From assembly GCF_030812295.1 (NCBI RefSeq), contig NZ_JAUSSK010000004.1:310001-374000 (forward strand): a stretch of 64,000 bases of DNA, in the 5' to 3' direction. The notes under the pieces were generated by a model. It ran no database searches. It worked only from the letters and a program-made list of their open reading frames with translations, and was not told the origin of the DNA. This document shows positions 45,809 to 53,382 of this stretch, in pieces. The DNA comes from Luteibacter jiangsuensis. Its GTDB lineage: Bacteria > Pseudomonadota > Gammaproteobacteria > Xanthomonadales > Rhodanobacteraceae. The stretch's first letter is position 1. The number at the start of each line of letters is the position of its first letter. The translations under genes and the position numbers were made by a program.

Positions 45809-46495
45809 TCAGGCCACGGTCTGTTCGACGAGGGTGCCCTTGTCGAGATGCAGGGTATGGTTGGCGTATTCGGCGGCCTTGGGATCGTGGGTCACCATCA
45901 CGATGGTCTTGCCGTGCTCACGGTTGAGTTCGCGCAGCAATCCCAGGATTTCCTCGGCGGATTGGCGATCGAGATCGCCCGTCGGTTCGTCGCAGACCAG
46001 CAGGGTGGGGTCCGAGACGATGGCGCGCGCGATCGCTACGCGCTGCTGCTGTCCGCCGGAAAGCTCGGAAGGCTTGTGCGTCGCCCGGTCGGCGAGGCCG
46101 ACCAGCTGCAACGCGATCGCGGCATTCTGCTTGCGCTGCGCGCCAGACAGCTTCGTCAGCAGCAGTGGCAGCTCGACGTTGCGTTGCGCACTCAGCATCG
46201 GCATGAGGTTGTAGAACTGGAAGACGAAACCGACGTGGGCGGCCCGCCATTTCGCCAGCGCGCCGGAGCCCAACTGGTCGATGCGGTCGCCAGCCACGGC
46301 GATGCTGCCGCCCGTGGGCGTGTCCAGGCCGCCGATCAGGTTCAGCAGGGTGGTCTTGCCGGAACCGGACGGGCCCATCAGGGCGAGGAAGTCGCCTTCC
46401 TCGATGCGCAGGTTCACGCCATGCAGCACTTCGACCTTCTGCCGGCCGCGCTCGTAGACCTTGGAAAGATCCTGGATGTCGATCAGGGTGGCCAT
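45809..46495 (-). CDS. ABC transporter ATP-binding protein, MacB/LolD type
   Basis: 228 residues from ATG 46495 (GGAGA upstream). Walker A GPSGSGKTTL (about 39-48), Q-loop FVFQFYNLMPMLSA, signature LSGGQQQRVAIARAI, Walker B LLVCDEPTGDLD and H-loop VMVTHD. The Q-loop FQFYNL and EPTGDLD are typical of the MacB/LolD/FtsE group. Energises the two downstream permeases. Confidence 0.95.
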   Translation of the reverse strand: MATLIDIQDLSKVYERGRQKVEVLHGVNLRIEEGDFLALMGPSGSGKTTLLNLIGGLDTPTGGSIAVAGDRIDQLGSGALAKWRAAHVGFVFQFYNLMPMLSAQRNVELPLLLTKLSGAQRKQNAAIALQLVGLADRATHKPSELSGGQQQRVAIARAIVSDPTLLVCDEPTGDLDRQSAEEILGLLRELNREHGKTIVMVTHDPKAAEYANHTLHLDKGTLVEQTVA

Positions 46496-46514
46496 CGCTA
46501 TGTCTCCGTGCGTA

Positions 46515-47765
46515 TCAAGGTGTCTGGGTGGCGACGCGAACGGCGGCGCCGTCGGCGAGCGCATCGGGAGGAGAAACGATCACGGTGTCGCCGGCGGCCA
46601 CGCCATCGGCCACCAGGCGAAGGTCGCCGGCGCCCTGCTTCGCTGCCGTCACCTGGCGACGGACGGCCTTGCCATCGGCGACCGTGTAGACGACCTCGTG
46701 GCCGTCACGGCTGACGATCGCCGCCGTGGGCACGAGCACGCCTATGGGCGCACTCGACTGCGCGGGGGCACGGCGTTCGAGGAACGACACGCGGACACCC
46801 ATGTCGGGCACGATGCGTGCGTCCTTGTTTTCCAGCGCCACGCGAACCTTCACCGTGGCCTTGCCGCGATCGGCGGCGGGCACGATGGCGATCACATGCG
46901 CCGGAATGCGCCAGTCCGGATAGGCGTCCAGCACGGCCTCGGCGGGCATGTCCGGCTGCACGCGGCCGATATAGGCCTCGTTGACGTCGACATCGATCTC
47001 CAGCGAATCCATGTCGACGATCGTGCCCACGCCCGTGCGGGTGAAGCCGCCTCCCGCCGACAGCGGCGAGACGATCTCGCCCACCTGGGCCGCCTTGTCG
47101 GTGATCACGCCATCGAAGGGCGCTCGGATCACCGTGTAGTCGAGGTTCACCTGGCCCACGGCCACCTGCGCCTCGGCCGCATCGGCCTGTCGGCGTACCG
47201 TATTGAGCTGGGCGCGGAGGGTATGGGCCTGGGTGCGGCTCTGCTCGGCCAACTGCCTGGACACCAGTCCGCGACCGACAAGCGCTTCCTGCCGGTCTGC
47301 ATCGCGCAACGACTGGTCGAGCTGGGCCTGGGTCTGGGCCACGTTGGCGTGCGCCGCCGCCGCGTTGGCGCGGGCCGACTCCAGGCTGGCGCGCAGGGCG
47401 TTGTCTTCGAGCCGGGCCAGCACCTGGCCCTTCTTCACCCGGTCGCCTTCCTCGATCAGTACCTCGACAAGGGTGCCGGTGATCTGTGCCGACACGGTCG
47501 CCTGCCGCCGGGCGGTGACGTAGCCGGTAGCCTGCAATACCGCCCCCGCCTCCGTTCCGGCGCTGGACGAGACGGCCGTGGCGGTGCGCACCTCCACGGG
47601 CCGGTGGGCGAGGAACACCCAGGCACCTCCGGCCGCGGCGAGCACGAGGACCAGCACGGCCACCACGACCAGCGCGCTGCGCATCCCCGCGCTGCCGCCG
47701 CCATGCGGCTCCTTCTGCGATCTGTCGATCTTCAGCTGCCGGAGCAGCTCCTTGTTCGAATTCAT
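46515..47765 (-). CDS. Periplasmic adaptor subunit, HlyD/MacA type
   Basis: 416 residues from ATG 47765. A short cytoplasmic part, one membrane anchor (about 30-52: ALVVVAVLVLVLAAAGGAWVFLA), lipoyl half-motifs (ATGYVTARRQATVSAQITGTLVEVLIEEGDRVKKGQ and YTVIRAPFDGVITDKAAQVGEIVSP) around a coiled-coil hairpin rich in Ala/Gln/Arg (about 120-185), then beta-barrel and membrane-proximal domains. Links the inner-membrane ABC complex to an outer-membrane channel, not encoded here (TolC supplied elsewhere). First gene of the operon; the divergent FAH-family gene is 133 bp away. Confidence 0.93.
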   Translation of the reverse strand: MNSNKELLRQLKIDRSQKEPHGGGSAGMRSALVVVAVLVLVLAAAGGAWVFLAHRPVEVRTATAVSSSAGTEAGAVLQATGYVTARRQATVSAQITGTLVEVLIEEGDRVKKGQVLARLEDNALRASLESARANAAAAHANVAQTQAQLDQSLRDADRQEALVGRGLVSRQLAEQSRTQAHTLRAQLNTVRRQADAAEAQVAVGQVNLDYTVIRAPFDGVITDKAAQVGEIVSPLSAGGGFTRTGVGTIVDMDSLEIDVDVNEAYIGRVQPDMPAEAVLDAYPDWRIPAHVIAIVPAADRGKATVKVRVALENKDARIVPDMGVRVSFLERRAPAQSSAPIGVLVPTAAIVSRDGHEVVYTVADGKAVRRQVTAAKQGAGDLRLVADGVAAGDTVIVSPPDALADGAAVRVATQTP

Positions 47766-47898
47766 CGTCCCCAGGGTCCCCGTGAGATTCGAGCGCATGC
47801 CCGCCGCCCCAGCAAGATCATGCGAGTCGCGCGGAACGTGCACCACTTTCGGCCATCAGTCATCTGTCGTGACAGGTGTCACCTGATACGCTTGGCGG

Positions 47899-48585
47899 AT
47901 GAATACCGTCATTCCACCGCCGGCCCAGCCGAGCATCCCCGTCGCCGGCCGCGCCGAGCGCTTCCCGGTCCGTCGTGTCTTCTGCATCGGCCGCAACTAC
48001 GCCGACCACGCGCGTGAAATGGGCGCCTCGGTCGACAAGGCGAACCCGATGTTCTTCACCAAGCCCGCGGACGCCCTCGTCACCGACGGCGCCGATGTGC
48101 CCTACCCGTCCGCCACGAACGATCTCCACCATGAAGTGGAATTGGTGGTGGCCCTGGGTGCGGGTGGATCGGATCTCTCCGTCGACGAGGCACGTGCACT
48201 GGTCTGGGGTTATGGCGTGGGGCTGGACCTCACCCGCCGCGACCTGCAGGCGCAAGCCAAGGCCAAGGGCGCACCGTGGGACGTGGCGAAGGGCTTCGAC
48301 CATTCCGCACCCGTTTCCGCCCTGGTTCCCGCCAGCGAAGCCAAGCCCTTGCCCGACACGCGCATCGCCCTGGAGATCAACGGCGAAACACGCCAGCAGG
48401 CCACGCTCGCCGACATGGTGCTCGACGTGCCGGAAATACTCAGCGCCCTGTCCAGGCTGTTCGAATTGAAAGCCGGTGATATCGTCTATACGGGCACGCC
48501 GGCGGGCGTCGCCGCCCTCCAGCGCGGCGACCGCTTCCGCGCCACGCTGGAAGGCATCGCCACGCTCGAAGGGCGCGTGGTCTGA
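47899..48585 (+). CDS. Fumarylacetoacetate hydrolase (FAH) family protein
   Basis: 228 residues, a short FAH-family protein such as fumarylpyruvate hydrolase. VRRVFCIGRNYADHAREMG, MFFTKPADALV, LHHEVELVVALG (metal-binding Glu pair), WGYGVGLDLTRRDLQAQAKAKGAPWDVAKGFD, GDIVYTGTPAGVAALQRGD. Cleaves a C-C bond of an acylpyruvate in the cytoplasm or decarboxylates oxaloacetate. No aromatic degradation genes are adjacent, so the natural substrate is uncertain. Confidence 0.93.
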   Translation: MNTVIPPPAQPSIPVAGRAERFPVRRVFCIGRNYADHAREMGASVDKANPMFFTKPADALVTDGADVPYPSATNDLHHEVELVVALGAGGSDLSVDEARALVWGYGVGLDLTRRDLQAQAKAKGAPWDVAKGFDHSAPVSALVPASEAKPLPDTRIALEINGETRQQATLADMVLDVPEILSALSRLFELKAGDIVYTGTPAGVAALQRGDRFRATLEGIATLEGRVV

Positions 48586-48626
48586 CGTCGCGAATGTTTA
48601 TTGCCATGCCATGAGGAGAAGGACCG

Positions 48627-49034
48627 ATGAGTTTCGTTGCGGAGTTCAAGAAATTCGCATTGCGCGGTAACGTGGTCGACCTCGCCGTCGGTGTCGTGAT
48701 CGGCGCCGCGTTCGGAAAGATCGTCACGTCGCTGGTCGACAACATCATCATGCCGCCCATCGGCTGGGCCATCGGCGGCATCGACTTCTCCGACTGGAAA
48801 TGGGTGCTGAAACCCGCCGATGCAGCGACGAAGACGGCCGAAGTCGCCGTGCAGTACGGCGTCTTCATCAACGTCCTGATCCAGTTCATCATCATCGCCT
48901 TCGCGATCTTCCTCGTGGTCAAGGCGATCAACCGCCTCAGCCGCCGCGAAGAGGAAGCCCCGGCGGCACCCCCGGCCGACGTGGCCCTGCTCACCGAGAT
49001 CCGCGACCTGCTGAAGTCGCAACAGCGGCCATAA
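48627..49034 (+). CDS. mscL: Large-conductance mechanosensitive channel
   Basis: 135 residues. [46 protein letters not shown] is the MscL signature; TM1 about 16-42, periplasmic loop 43-72, TM2 about 73-98, and a C-terminal helical bundle ([13 protein letters not shown]). Forms a pentamer that opens under hypo-osmotic shock. GAGGAGAAGG ribosome site. Its stop is followed at once by the repeat-rich gap. Confidence 0.97.
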   Translation: MSFVAEFKKFALRGNVVDLAVGVVIGAAFGKIVTSLVDNIIMPPIGWAIGGIDFSDWKWVLKPADAATKTAEVAVQYGVFINVLIQFIIIAFAIFLVVKAINRLSRREEEAPAAPPADVALLTEIRDLLKSQQRP

Positions 49035-49049
49035 GGGGTGGCTCGAGGT

Positions 49050-49144
49050 GGGGGAGCCGTCGGGCGTCGCCCTGGTCGCTAAGTCCTCGTCCGGCCTACG
49101 CCTCCCTGCGGAATCGCTCCCAGGGCGACGCCCGACGATTCCCC
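49050..49144 (+). repeat. Hairpin repeat element, copy A
   Basis: Arms GTCGGGCGTCGCCCTG (49059-49074) and CAGGGCGACGCCCGAC (49121-49136) pair perfectly over 16 bp; a short outer GGGG/CCCC stem closes it. The 46-nt interior (49075-49120) contains CTAAGTCCTCGTCCGG and TGCGGAATCGCTC. Copy B, in inverted orientation 200 bp away, has an almost identical interior but a different, still self-complementary stem. Confidence 0.85.
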
Positions 49145-49169
49145 TCCGGCTCGTGACGGGGATTGTTGT

Positions 49170-49205
49170 GAAAAGCGTGGTGCCATGTTGCCTCGACGCT
49201 TTTCG
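49170..49205. repeat. Imperfect hairpin between the two repeat copies
   Basis: GAAAAGCGT near 49170 pairs with ACGCTTTTC near 49196-49204, 9 bp with a loop of about 17 nt. Not part of copy A or B. May be a remnant of another element or a weak terminator for mscL. Confidence 0.4.
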
Positions 49206-49260
49206 CCTACGCGATACGCCCTCGGCGTTACGCGGTGTGACAGGTTTTCGCAAGCATCCA

Positions 49261-49284
49261 TCGCCGACAGGGTCGGCTCCCACC
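49261..49284 (-). repeat. REP sequence (single)
   Basis: TCGCCGACAGGGTCGGCTCC followed by CACC, the REP head and hairpin in minus orientation, same family as the pair at 57578-57660. Its stem (GCCGAC/GTCGGC) is intact. Confidence 0.8.
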
Positions 49285-49345
49285 TAAAAAAACCGTGCGG
49301 CCGAGCACCCTCGCGCTGCTCGTCGATCAACCCACCGCGTCGTTT

Positions 49346-49444
49346 GGGGGGGAGTCGTCGGGTGCCGTTCTCAGAGCGATTCCGCAGGGAGGCGAAGGCC
49401 GGACGAGGACTTAGCGAAGAGGACGGCACCCGGCGGCTCCCCCC
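49346..49444 (-). repeat. Hairpin repeat element, copy B (inverted)
   Basis: Plus strand arms CGTCGGGTGCCGTTCTC (49356-49372) and GAGGACGGCACCCGGCG (49419-49435) pair over 17 positions with two G-T wobbles. Interior (49373-49418) is 46 nt, exactly as in copy A; on the minus strand it reads CTAAGTCCTCGTCCGG and TGCGGAATCGCTC, differing from copy A at only a few positions. Confidence 0.85.
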
Positions 49445-49648
49445 ACGCCTCGACGCAAAAGCCACCACGATGGCGAAGCCGAGCCCGACGTCACGCCCTC
49501 TGAGCCTCAAACACAGCGAACATCATGGGGTTAGCCCGGTGAAAGGTATGCCCTGCATCGATCTTCCGGTGCTCGGTCACGCCGCGACTTTTTGCGGTGC
49601 AGCGTGACACGTCCGACTTCAGCGTCTTAATTTGCGCCCCAGGGGAAA

Positions 49649-49662
49649 TTAGATCGATCCAA
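49649..49662. promoter_or_regulatory. LacI-like operator, upstream copy
   Basis: TTAGATCGATCCAA, nearly palindromic around the central ATCGAT; an exact second copy lies at 49999-50012. Central CG and A/T-rich flanks fit LacI/GalR-family operators that control glycan-use operons in Xanthomonads. The regulator itself is not in the window. Confidence 0.55.
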
Positions 49663-49998
49663 GTTCAGCGTGCGTCGAGCCGTGCCACGGCTACGAAGGA
49701 CGCGGACCTGGGACGGGGTGGGGAAGCACCGTGACGTGCGCGTGCGCGCCGTCCGCGTGTTGCTGCCTCCCGCGAGACTATCGAACGAATGGGGAGTCGT
49801 GACGTGAAACCGATAACCGCTCGCATTTTCATCATGTCCGAACCGCGCGCCGCACAGCTGGCTGCATCCCCACGACGGGCCGCGAGCATCACCAGGCCCC
49901 GCTCCGCACACACCCTTCGCGACAGGCTTCTGCCGTAGCGACTTCCTGAGTTCGCCCATCCACGGCCGACGCGCCGACGTTCGTGGCACGCCAAAAAT

Positions 49999-50012
49999 TT
50001 AGATCGATCCAA
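49999..50012. promoter_or_regulatory. LacI-like operator, downstream copy
   Basis: Same TTAGATCGATCCAA, 115 bp before the receptor start, flanked by A/T (AAAAATT before). The 350-bp distance to the upstream copy equals about 33 helical turns, so both face one side of the DNA and could be bridged by a tetrameric repressor. Confidence 0.55.
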
Positions 50013-50126
50013 TCGACAAGAGGAGGACCACGCGTGCATCGATAAACCGCACACGTAGCAGTGATCCAACGGGGGAGTACCGCGCCGAATCCATACGGGC
50101 GCATCACTGAGGGGACATAGAAAAAA

Positions 50127-53100
50127 ATGACTTACCTGCCATATATGCTCAAGCGCAAGCCGCTCTACGCCGCGCTCGCCTCGGCGACCTTGTCGCTTGC
50201 CGGTTACCTGGGGATCCCCTCGGAAGCCTTCGCGCAGACATCCACGCCAGCCACCGCGACGGCGTCTTCGCCGGCGCAGACGTCCGATAGCGCGACAGCG
50301 GCGCAGGACGACAAGCAAAAGAAAGCCGACAAGGAAAAGAGCGGGAAATCGCCCAATCCGACGAATCTCGAAACGGTCGTCGTCACGAGCTACCGCCAGT
50401 CGATCGACCAGAACGTGCTGGACAAGCGCGAAGCCAACTCCATCGTCGAAGTCATCAACGCGCAGAACATCGCGCAGTTCCCCGCGAAGAACATCGCCGA
50501 CGCGCTGGCGCACGTTCCGGGCGTGGTCATCAGCCGTGAATCGGGCGAAGGCAAGACGGTGAGCATCCGCGGCCTCGCGCCGGAACTGACCTATACGCAG
50601 TTGAACGGCAACTACGTCGCCTCGGCCGATACCTCGGCAAGCCTGACGCGTTCGTTCAACTACACGCTGTTCCCGGCGAACATGTTCTCGGACATCAAGC
50701 TCTACAAGAGCCTCGAGGCACGCCTGGACGAAGGCGGCATCGGTGGCAACGTCGACCTGCGCACCCGCCGCCCGCTCGAAATGGGAGCGAACGAAGGCTT
50801 CGTCACCGGCACCGCCGCGAGCTCGGATACCAGTGCGAAGACGGAACCGCAGGGCGCCGCGCTGTGGTCGTGGAAGAACAAGGACGAGACGTTCGGTGTG
50901 CTCGTCGCCGGTGCCTACCAGAAGCGCCAGGCGACCACGTATTCGGCGGATGCCTCGAGCTGGCACTGGTGGTCGGACGCCTGCAAGGACCACGAGACCT
51001 GTACGCAGCCGCCGGTGGATGTCCATGGCAACCCGTACAGCTCCGGGGTCAACAACAACATCGACCTGTGGGGCAACGGCGTCGTCGACCAGGCCGGCAA
51101 CATCTCCAATGGTTTCTGGATGCCGCAGCAGTTCGCCACGAGCCGCAACGACCTGACCCTGAAGACCAAGGGCGCGCAGGCGACGATGCAGTTCAAGCCG
51201 AGCGATCACTTCCTGCTGACGGGCAACTATTTCCGGTTCGAACGCGAGCAGACCCAGATCACCAACACCCTCGAGATTCCCGAGTGGGGCCTGCCGAACA
51301 ATACGAACTACGCCGACCAGAACGGCCGGCTTCTGGCGCCCAACGGCCTGACCTTCGACAAGTCGGGCACCATCGTCACCGGTGCGAACTACGTGCTCCC
51401 GCCGGCCGGCGTCGGCTGCAACTCCACGGTGAACCCGGTCACGGGCGCCACCCGCCAGGCAGTGGACGTGTGTAACACGGAAATTCCGTGGCTCAACGGC
51501 AACTATTCCGTCGAGAAGGCGACCTCGCAGACCCTCAACCTGGAAGGCGAGTGGGATAACGGCGGCGACCTGAGCGGTTCGTTCAACGTCGGCCGGACCT
51601 GGGCGAAGGGCGGTCCCTCGATCGAACTGGGCATGGCCGCCAAGCCGCGCAACTTCGTGAACGGCCAATGGGTGAACGGCAGCACCGGCGCCGCGTGGAA
51701 CCTCAGCGGCAAGCCGGGCATCACGGCCGACCCGTCCGTGCTGCAGAACATGCAGTCCGGCGCCGGCCAGGTCGATCTCGGTTCGACGGGCTCCAACATG
51801 GTGAACACCCGCACCTCGCAGAACTTCGCGCAGGCGGACTTCACCTGGGCGTTCGATTCCTCGTGGTTGCAGTCGCTGCAGTTCGGCGCGAAGTACAGCG
51901 ATGCGAATGCCGAGCAGCAGAGCAACGAAGTGCGCTGGTACTGCAAGGGCACCACCTTGCAGTTCCAGACCTGCGATCCGAACGCGGGCCAGCTGCCGTC
52001 GAACTTCCTGCTGCCGAACTACCTCAATGGCGTGAACCATGCCTACGGCGACAGCATCTTCCCGGCCATCAACTACCCGGCGTACTACAACTACCTGAAC
52101 GACACCTACGACCGGACGATCTACAACAAGCCGCAGAACAAGTCGTCGATCGGCGAGAAGATCGCGTCGGCCTATGTGCAGGCCAACTTCGACACGGGCA
52201 CCCTGCGCGGCAACGTCGGCGTGCGCTTCGTCACCACGAAGCAGGACCTCACCGTCGCCAACCAGGTCACCACCAACAACGCGGTGTACTACCACGACGC
52301 GGGCGGCAACATCCTGATCTGCCCCGCTTCGGGAGTGAACGCGGGCGGTGGCCCGTGCGCACCGGGTGACTTCCAGTACCTGCCGCGCGAGGTGGCGGTG
52401 GTCGAGAACTTCAACAACTCGACGACCAACAAGCGTTACAACAAGCTCCTGCCGAGCTTCAACATCGCGTGGACGATCGCGGACGACTTCGTCCTTCGTG
52501 CCGCCGGCTCCCAGGCGATGGCCCGCGCCAACTACACGGACCTGGCCCAGCTGGGCCAGCTGACCAACAACACGCAGGAGTACTACAACGACCGCAAGCA
52601 GTTCGGTGCCCCGCTGCCGGGTTGGTACGGCTCCGGCGCCAACGCCGACCTGAAGCCCTTCACCGCCACCCAGTTCGACCTCGCCGGCGAGTGGTACTAC
52701 GCGCCGCACGGCGTCGTCGGTATCGATTTGTTCCAGAAGAAGGTGAAGAACTTCGTCGTGCCTGTCACCGTCAACAACATCGACGTGAACGTGGGCGGCA
52801 CCCAGACGAATTTCAAGCAGTACAGCACCAATGCCAACGGCCGCTCCGGTACATCGAAGGGCATCGAGATCTACGCGCAGCACACCTGGGACTCGGGTTT
52901 CGGCTACATCGCCAACTACACGCTCAACCACACCAACGAAACCGCGGTGTCGCTGGGCGATACGCAGGTCGGCAAGGCCGAACTGATCGGTAGCGCGAAG
53001 TACGCGGCGAACGTCTCGCTGTTCTATGAAAAGAACGGCCTGCTGCTGCGTGCCAGCGACAACTGGACGGGCCGCACGATGGAGGGTCTGGCCGCCGGCC

Positions 53101-53321
53101 TGCCGATCTACGCGCAGCCGTATCACCAGATCGACCTGAATGGCGACTACGAGTTCAACAAGCACTTCATGGTCACCGCCTCGATCATCAACTTCAACAA
53201 GGCGAGGCCGCACACCTACCTGGGTGGCGACACCCGCTCGCGCCTGGTGCAGCTGCTGTACCCGGGCCGCCAGTACTACGTGGGCGTGACTTACAAGTTC
53301 GGTGGTGACAGCAACAAGTAA
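50127..53321 (+). CDS. TonB-dependent receptor, Xanthomonas/Caulobacter glycan type
   Basis: 1064 residues. Signal peptide LYAALASATLSLAGYLGIPSEAFAQ after a short n-region (ATG 50127 or 50145), Pro/Ala-rich spacer with lysines, TonB box LETVVVTSYRQSI (about 80-93), plug (NIAQFPAKNIADALAHVPGVVISRESGEGKTVSIRGLAPELT), long barrel, last strand QYYVGVTYKFG. The NIADALAHVPGV...GEGKTVSIRG pattern defines the subfamily that imports oligosaccharides. It is followed by a GH92-GH2 enzyme, so the ligand is probably a mannose-rich or N-glycan fragment. Controlled, by inference, by two LacI-like operators upstream. Confidence 0.94.
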   Translation: MTYLPYMLKRKPLYAALASATLSLAGYLGIPSEAFAQTSTPATATASSPAQTSDSATAAQDDKQKKADKEKSGKSPNPTNLETVVVTSYRQSIDQNVLDKREANSIVEVINAQNIAQFPAKNIADALAHVPGVVISRESGEGKTVSIRGLAPELTYTQLNGNYVASADTSASLTRSFNYTLFPANMFSDIKLYKSLEARLDEGGIGGNVDLRTRRPLEMGANEGFVTGTAASSDTSAKTEPQGAALWSWKNKDETFGVLVAGAYQKRQATTYSADASSWHWWSDACKDHETCTQPPVDVHGNPYSSGVNNNIDLWGNGVVDQAGNISNGFWMPQQFATSRNDLTLKTKGAQATMQFKPSDHFLLTGNYFRFEREQTQITNTLEIPEWGLPNNTNYADQNGRLLAPNGLTFDKSGTIVTGANYVLPPAGVGCNSTVNPVTGATRQAVDVCNTEIPWLNGNYSVEKATSQTLNLEGEWDNGGDLSGSFNVGRTWAKGGPSIELGMAAKPRNFVNGQWVNGSTGAAWNLSGKPGITADPSVLQNMQSGAGQVDLGSTGSNMVNTRTSQNFAQADFTWAFDSSWLQSLQFGAKYSDANAEQQSNEVRWYCKGTTLQFQTCDPNAGQLPSNFLLPNYLNGVNHAYGDSIFPAINYPAYYNYLNDTYDRTIYNKPQNKSSIGEKIASAYVQANFDTGTLRGNVGVRFVTTKQDLTVANQVTTNNAVYYHDAGGNILICPASGVNAGGGPCAPGDFQYLPREVAVVENFNNSTTNKRYNKLLPSFNIAWTIADDFVLRAAGSQAMARANYTDLAQLGQLTNNTQEYYNDRKQFGAPLPGWYGSGANADLKPFTATQFDLAGEWYYAPHGVVGIDLFQKKVKNFVVPVTVNNIDVNVGGTQTNFKQYSTNANGRSGTSKGIEIYAQHTWDSGFGYIANYTLNHTNETAVSLGDTQVGKAELIGSAKYAANVSLFYEKNGLLLRASDNWTGRTMEGLAAGLPIYAQPYHQIDLNGDYEFNKHFMVTASIINFNKARPHTYLGGDTRSRLVQLLYPGRQYYVGVTYKFGGDSNK

Positions 53322-53326
53322 AAAGC

Positions 53327-53362
53327 GACGGGGCCGGGCACATCGCCCGGCCCCGTCTTCTT
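53327..53362 (+). terminator. Strong intrinsic terminator/attenuator inside the glycan operon
   Basis: GACGGGGCCGGGC (53327-53339) and GCCCGGCCCCGTC (53345-53357) form a perfect 13-bp GC-rich stem with loop ACATC, followed by TTCTTTCC, 5 nt after the receptor stop and 25 nt before the start of the GH92-GH2 gene. It should lower expression of the enzyme relative to the receptor. Confidence 0.8.
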
Positions 53363-53382
53363 TCCAAGCGAAGGAATCACAC

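Larger units (their letters stand above)
49445..50126. other. Long control region before the glycan TonB receptor
   Basis: About 680 bp with no supported gene. It contains the two LacI-like palindromes at 49649 and 49999 and presumably the promoter of the TonB receptor-GH92 operon. A long minus-strand open frame crosses it and the receptor, but it is the mirror frame of a GC-rich coding region. Confidence 0.6.
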
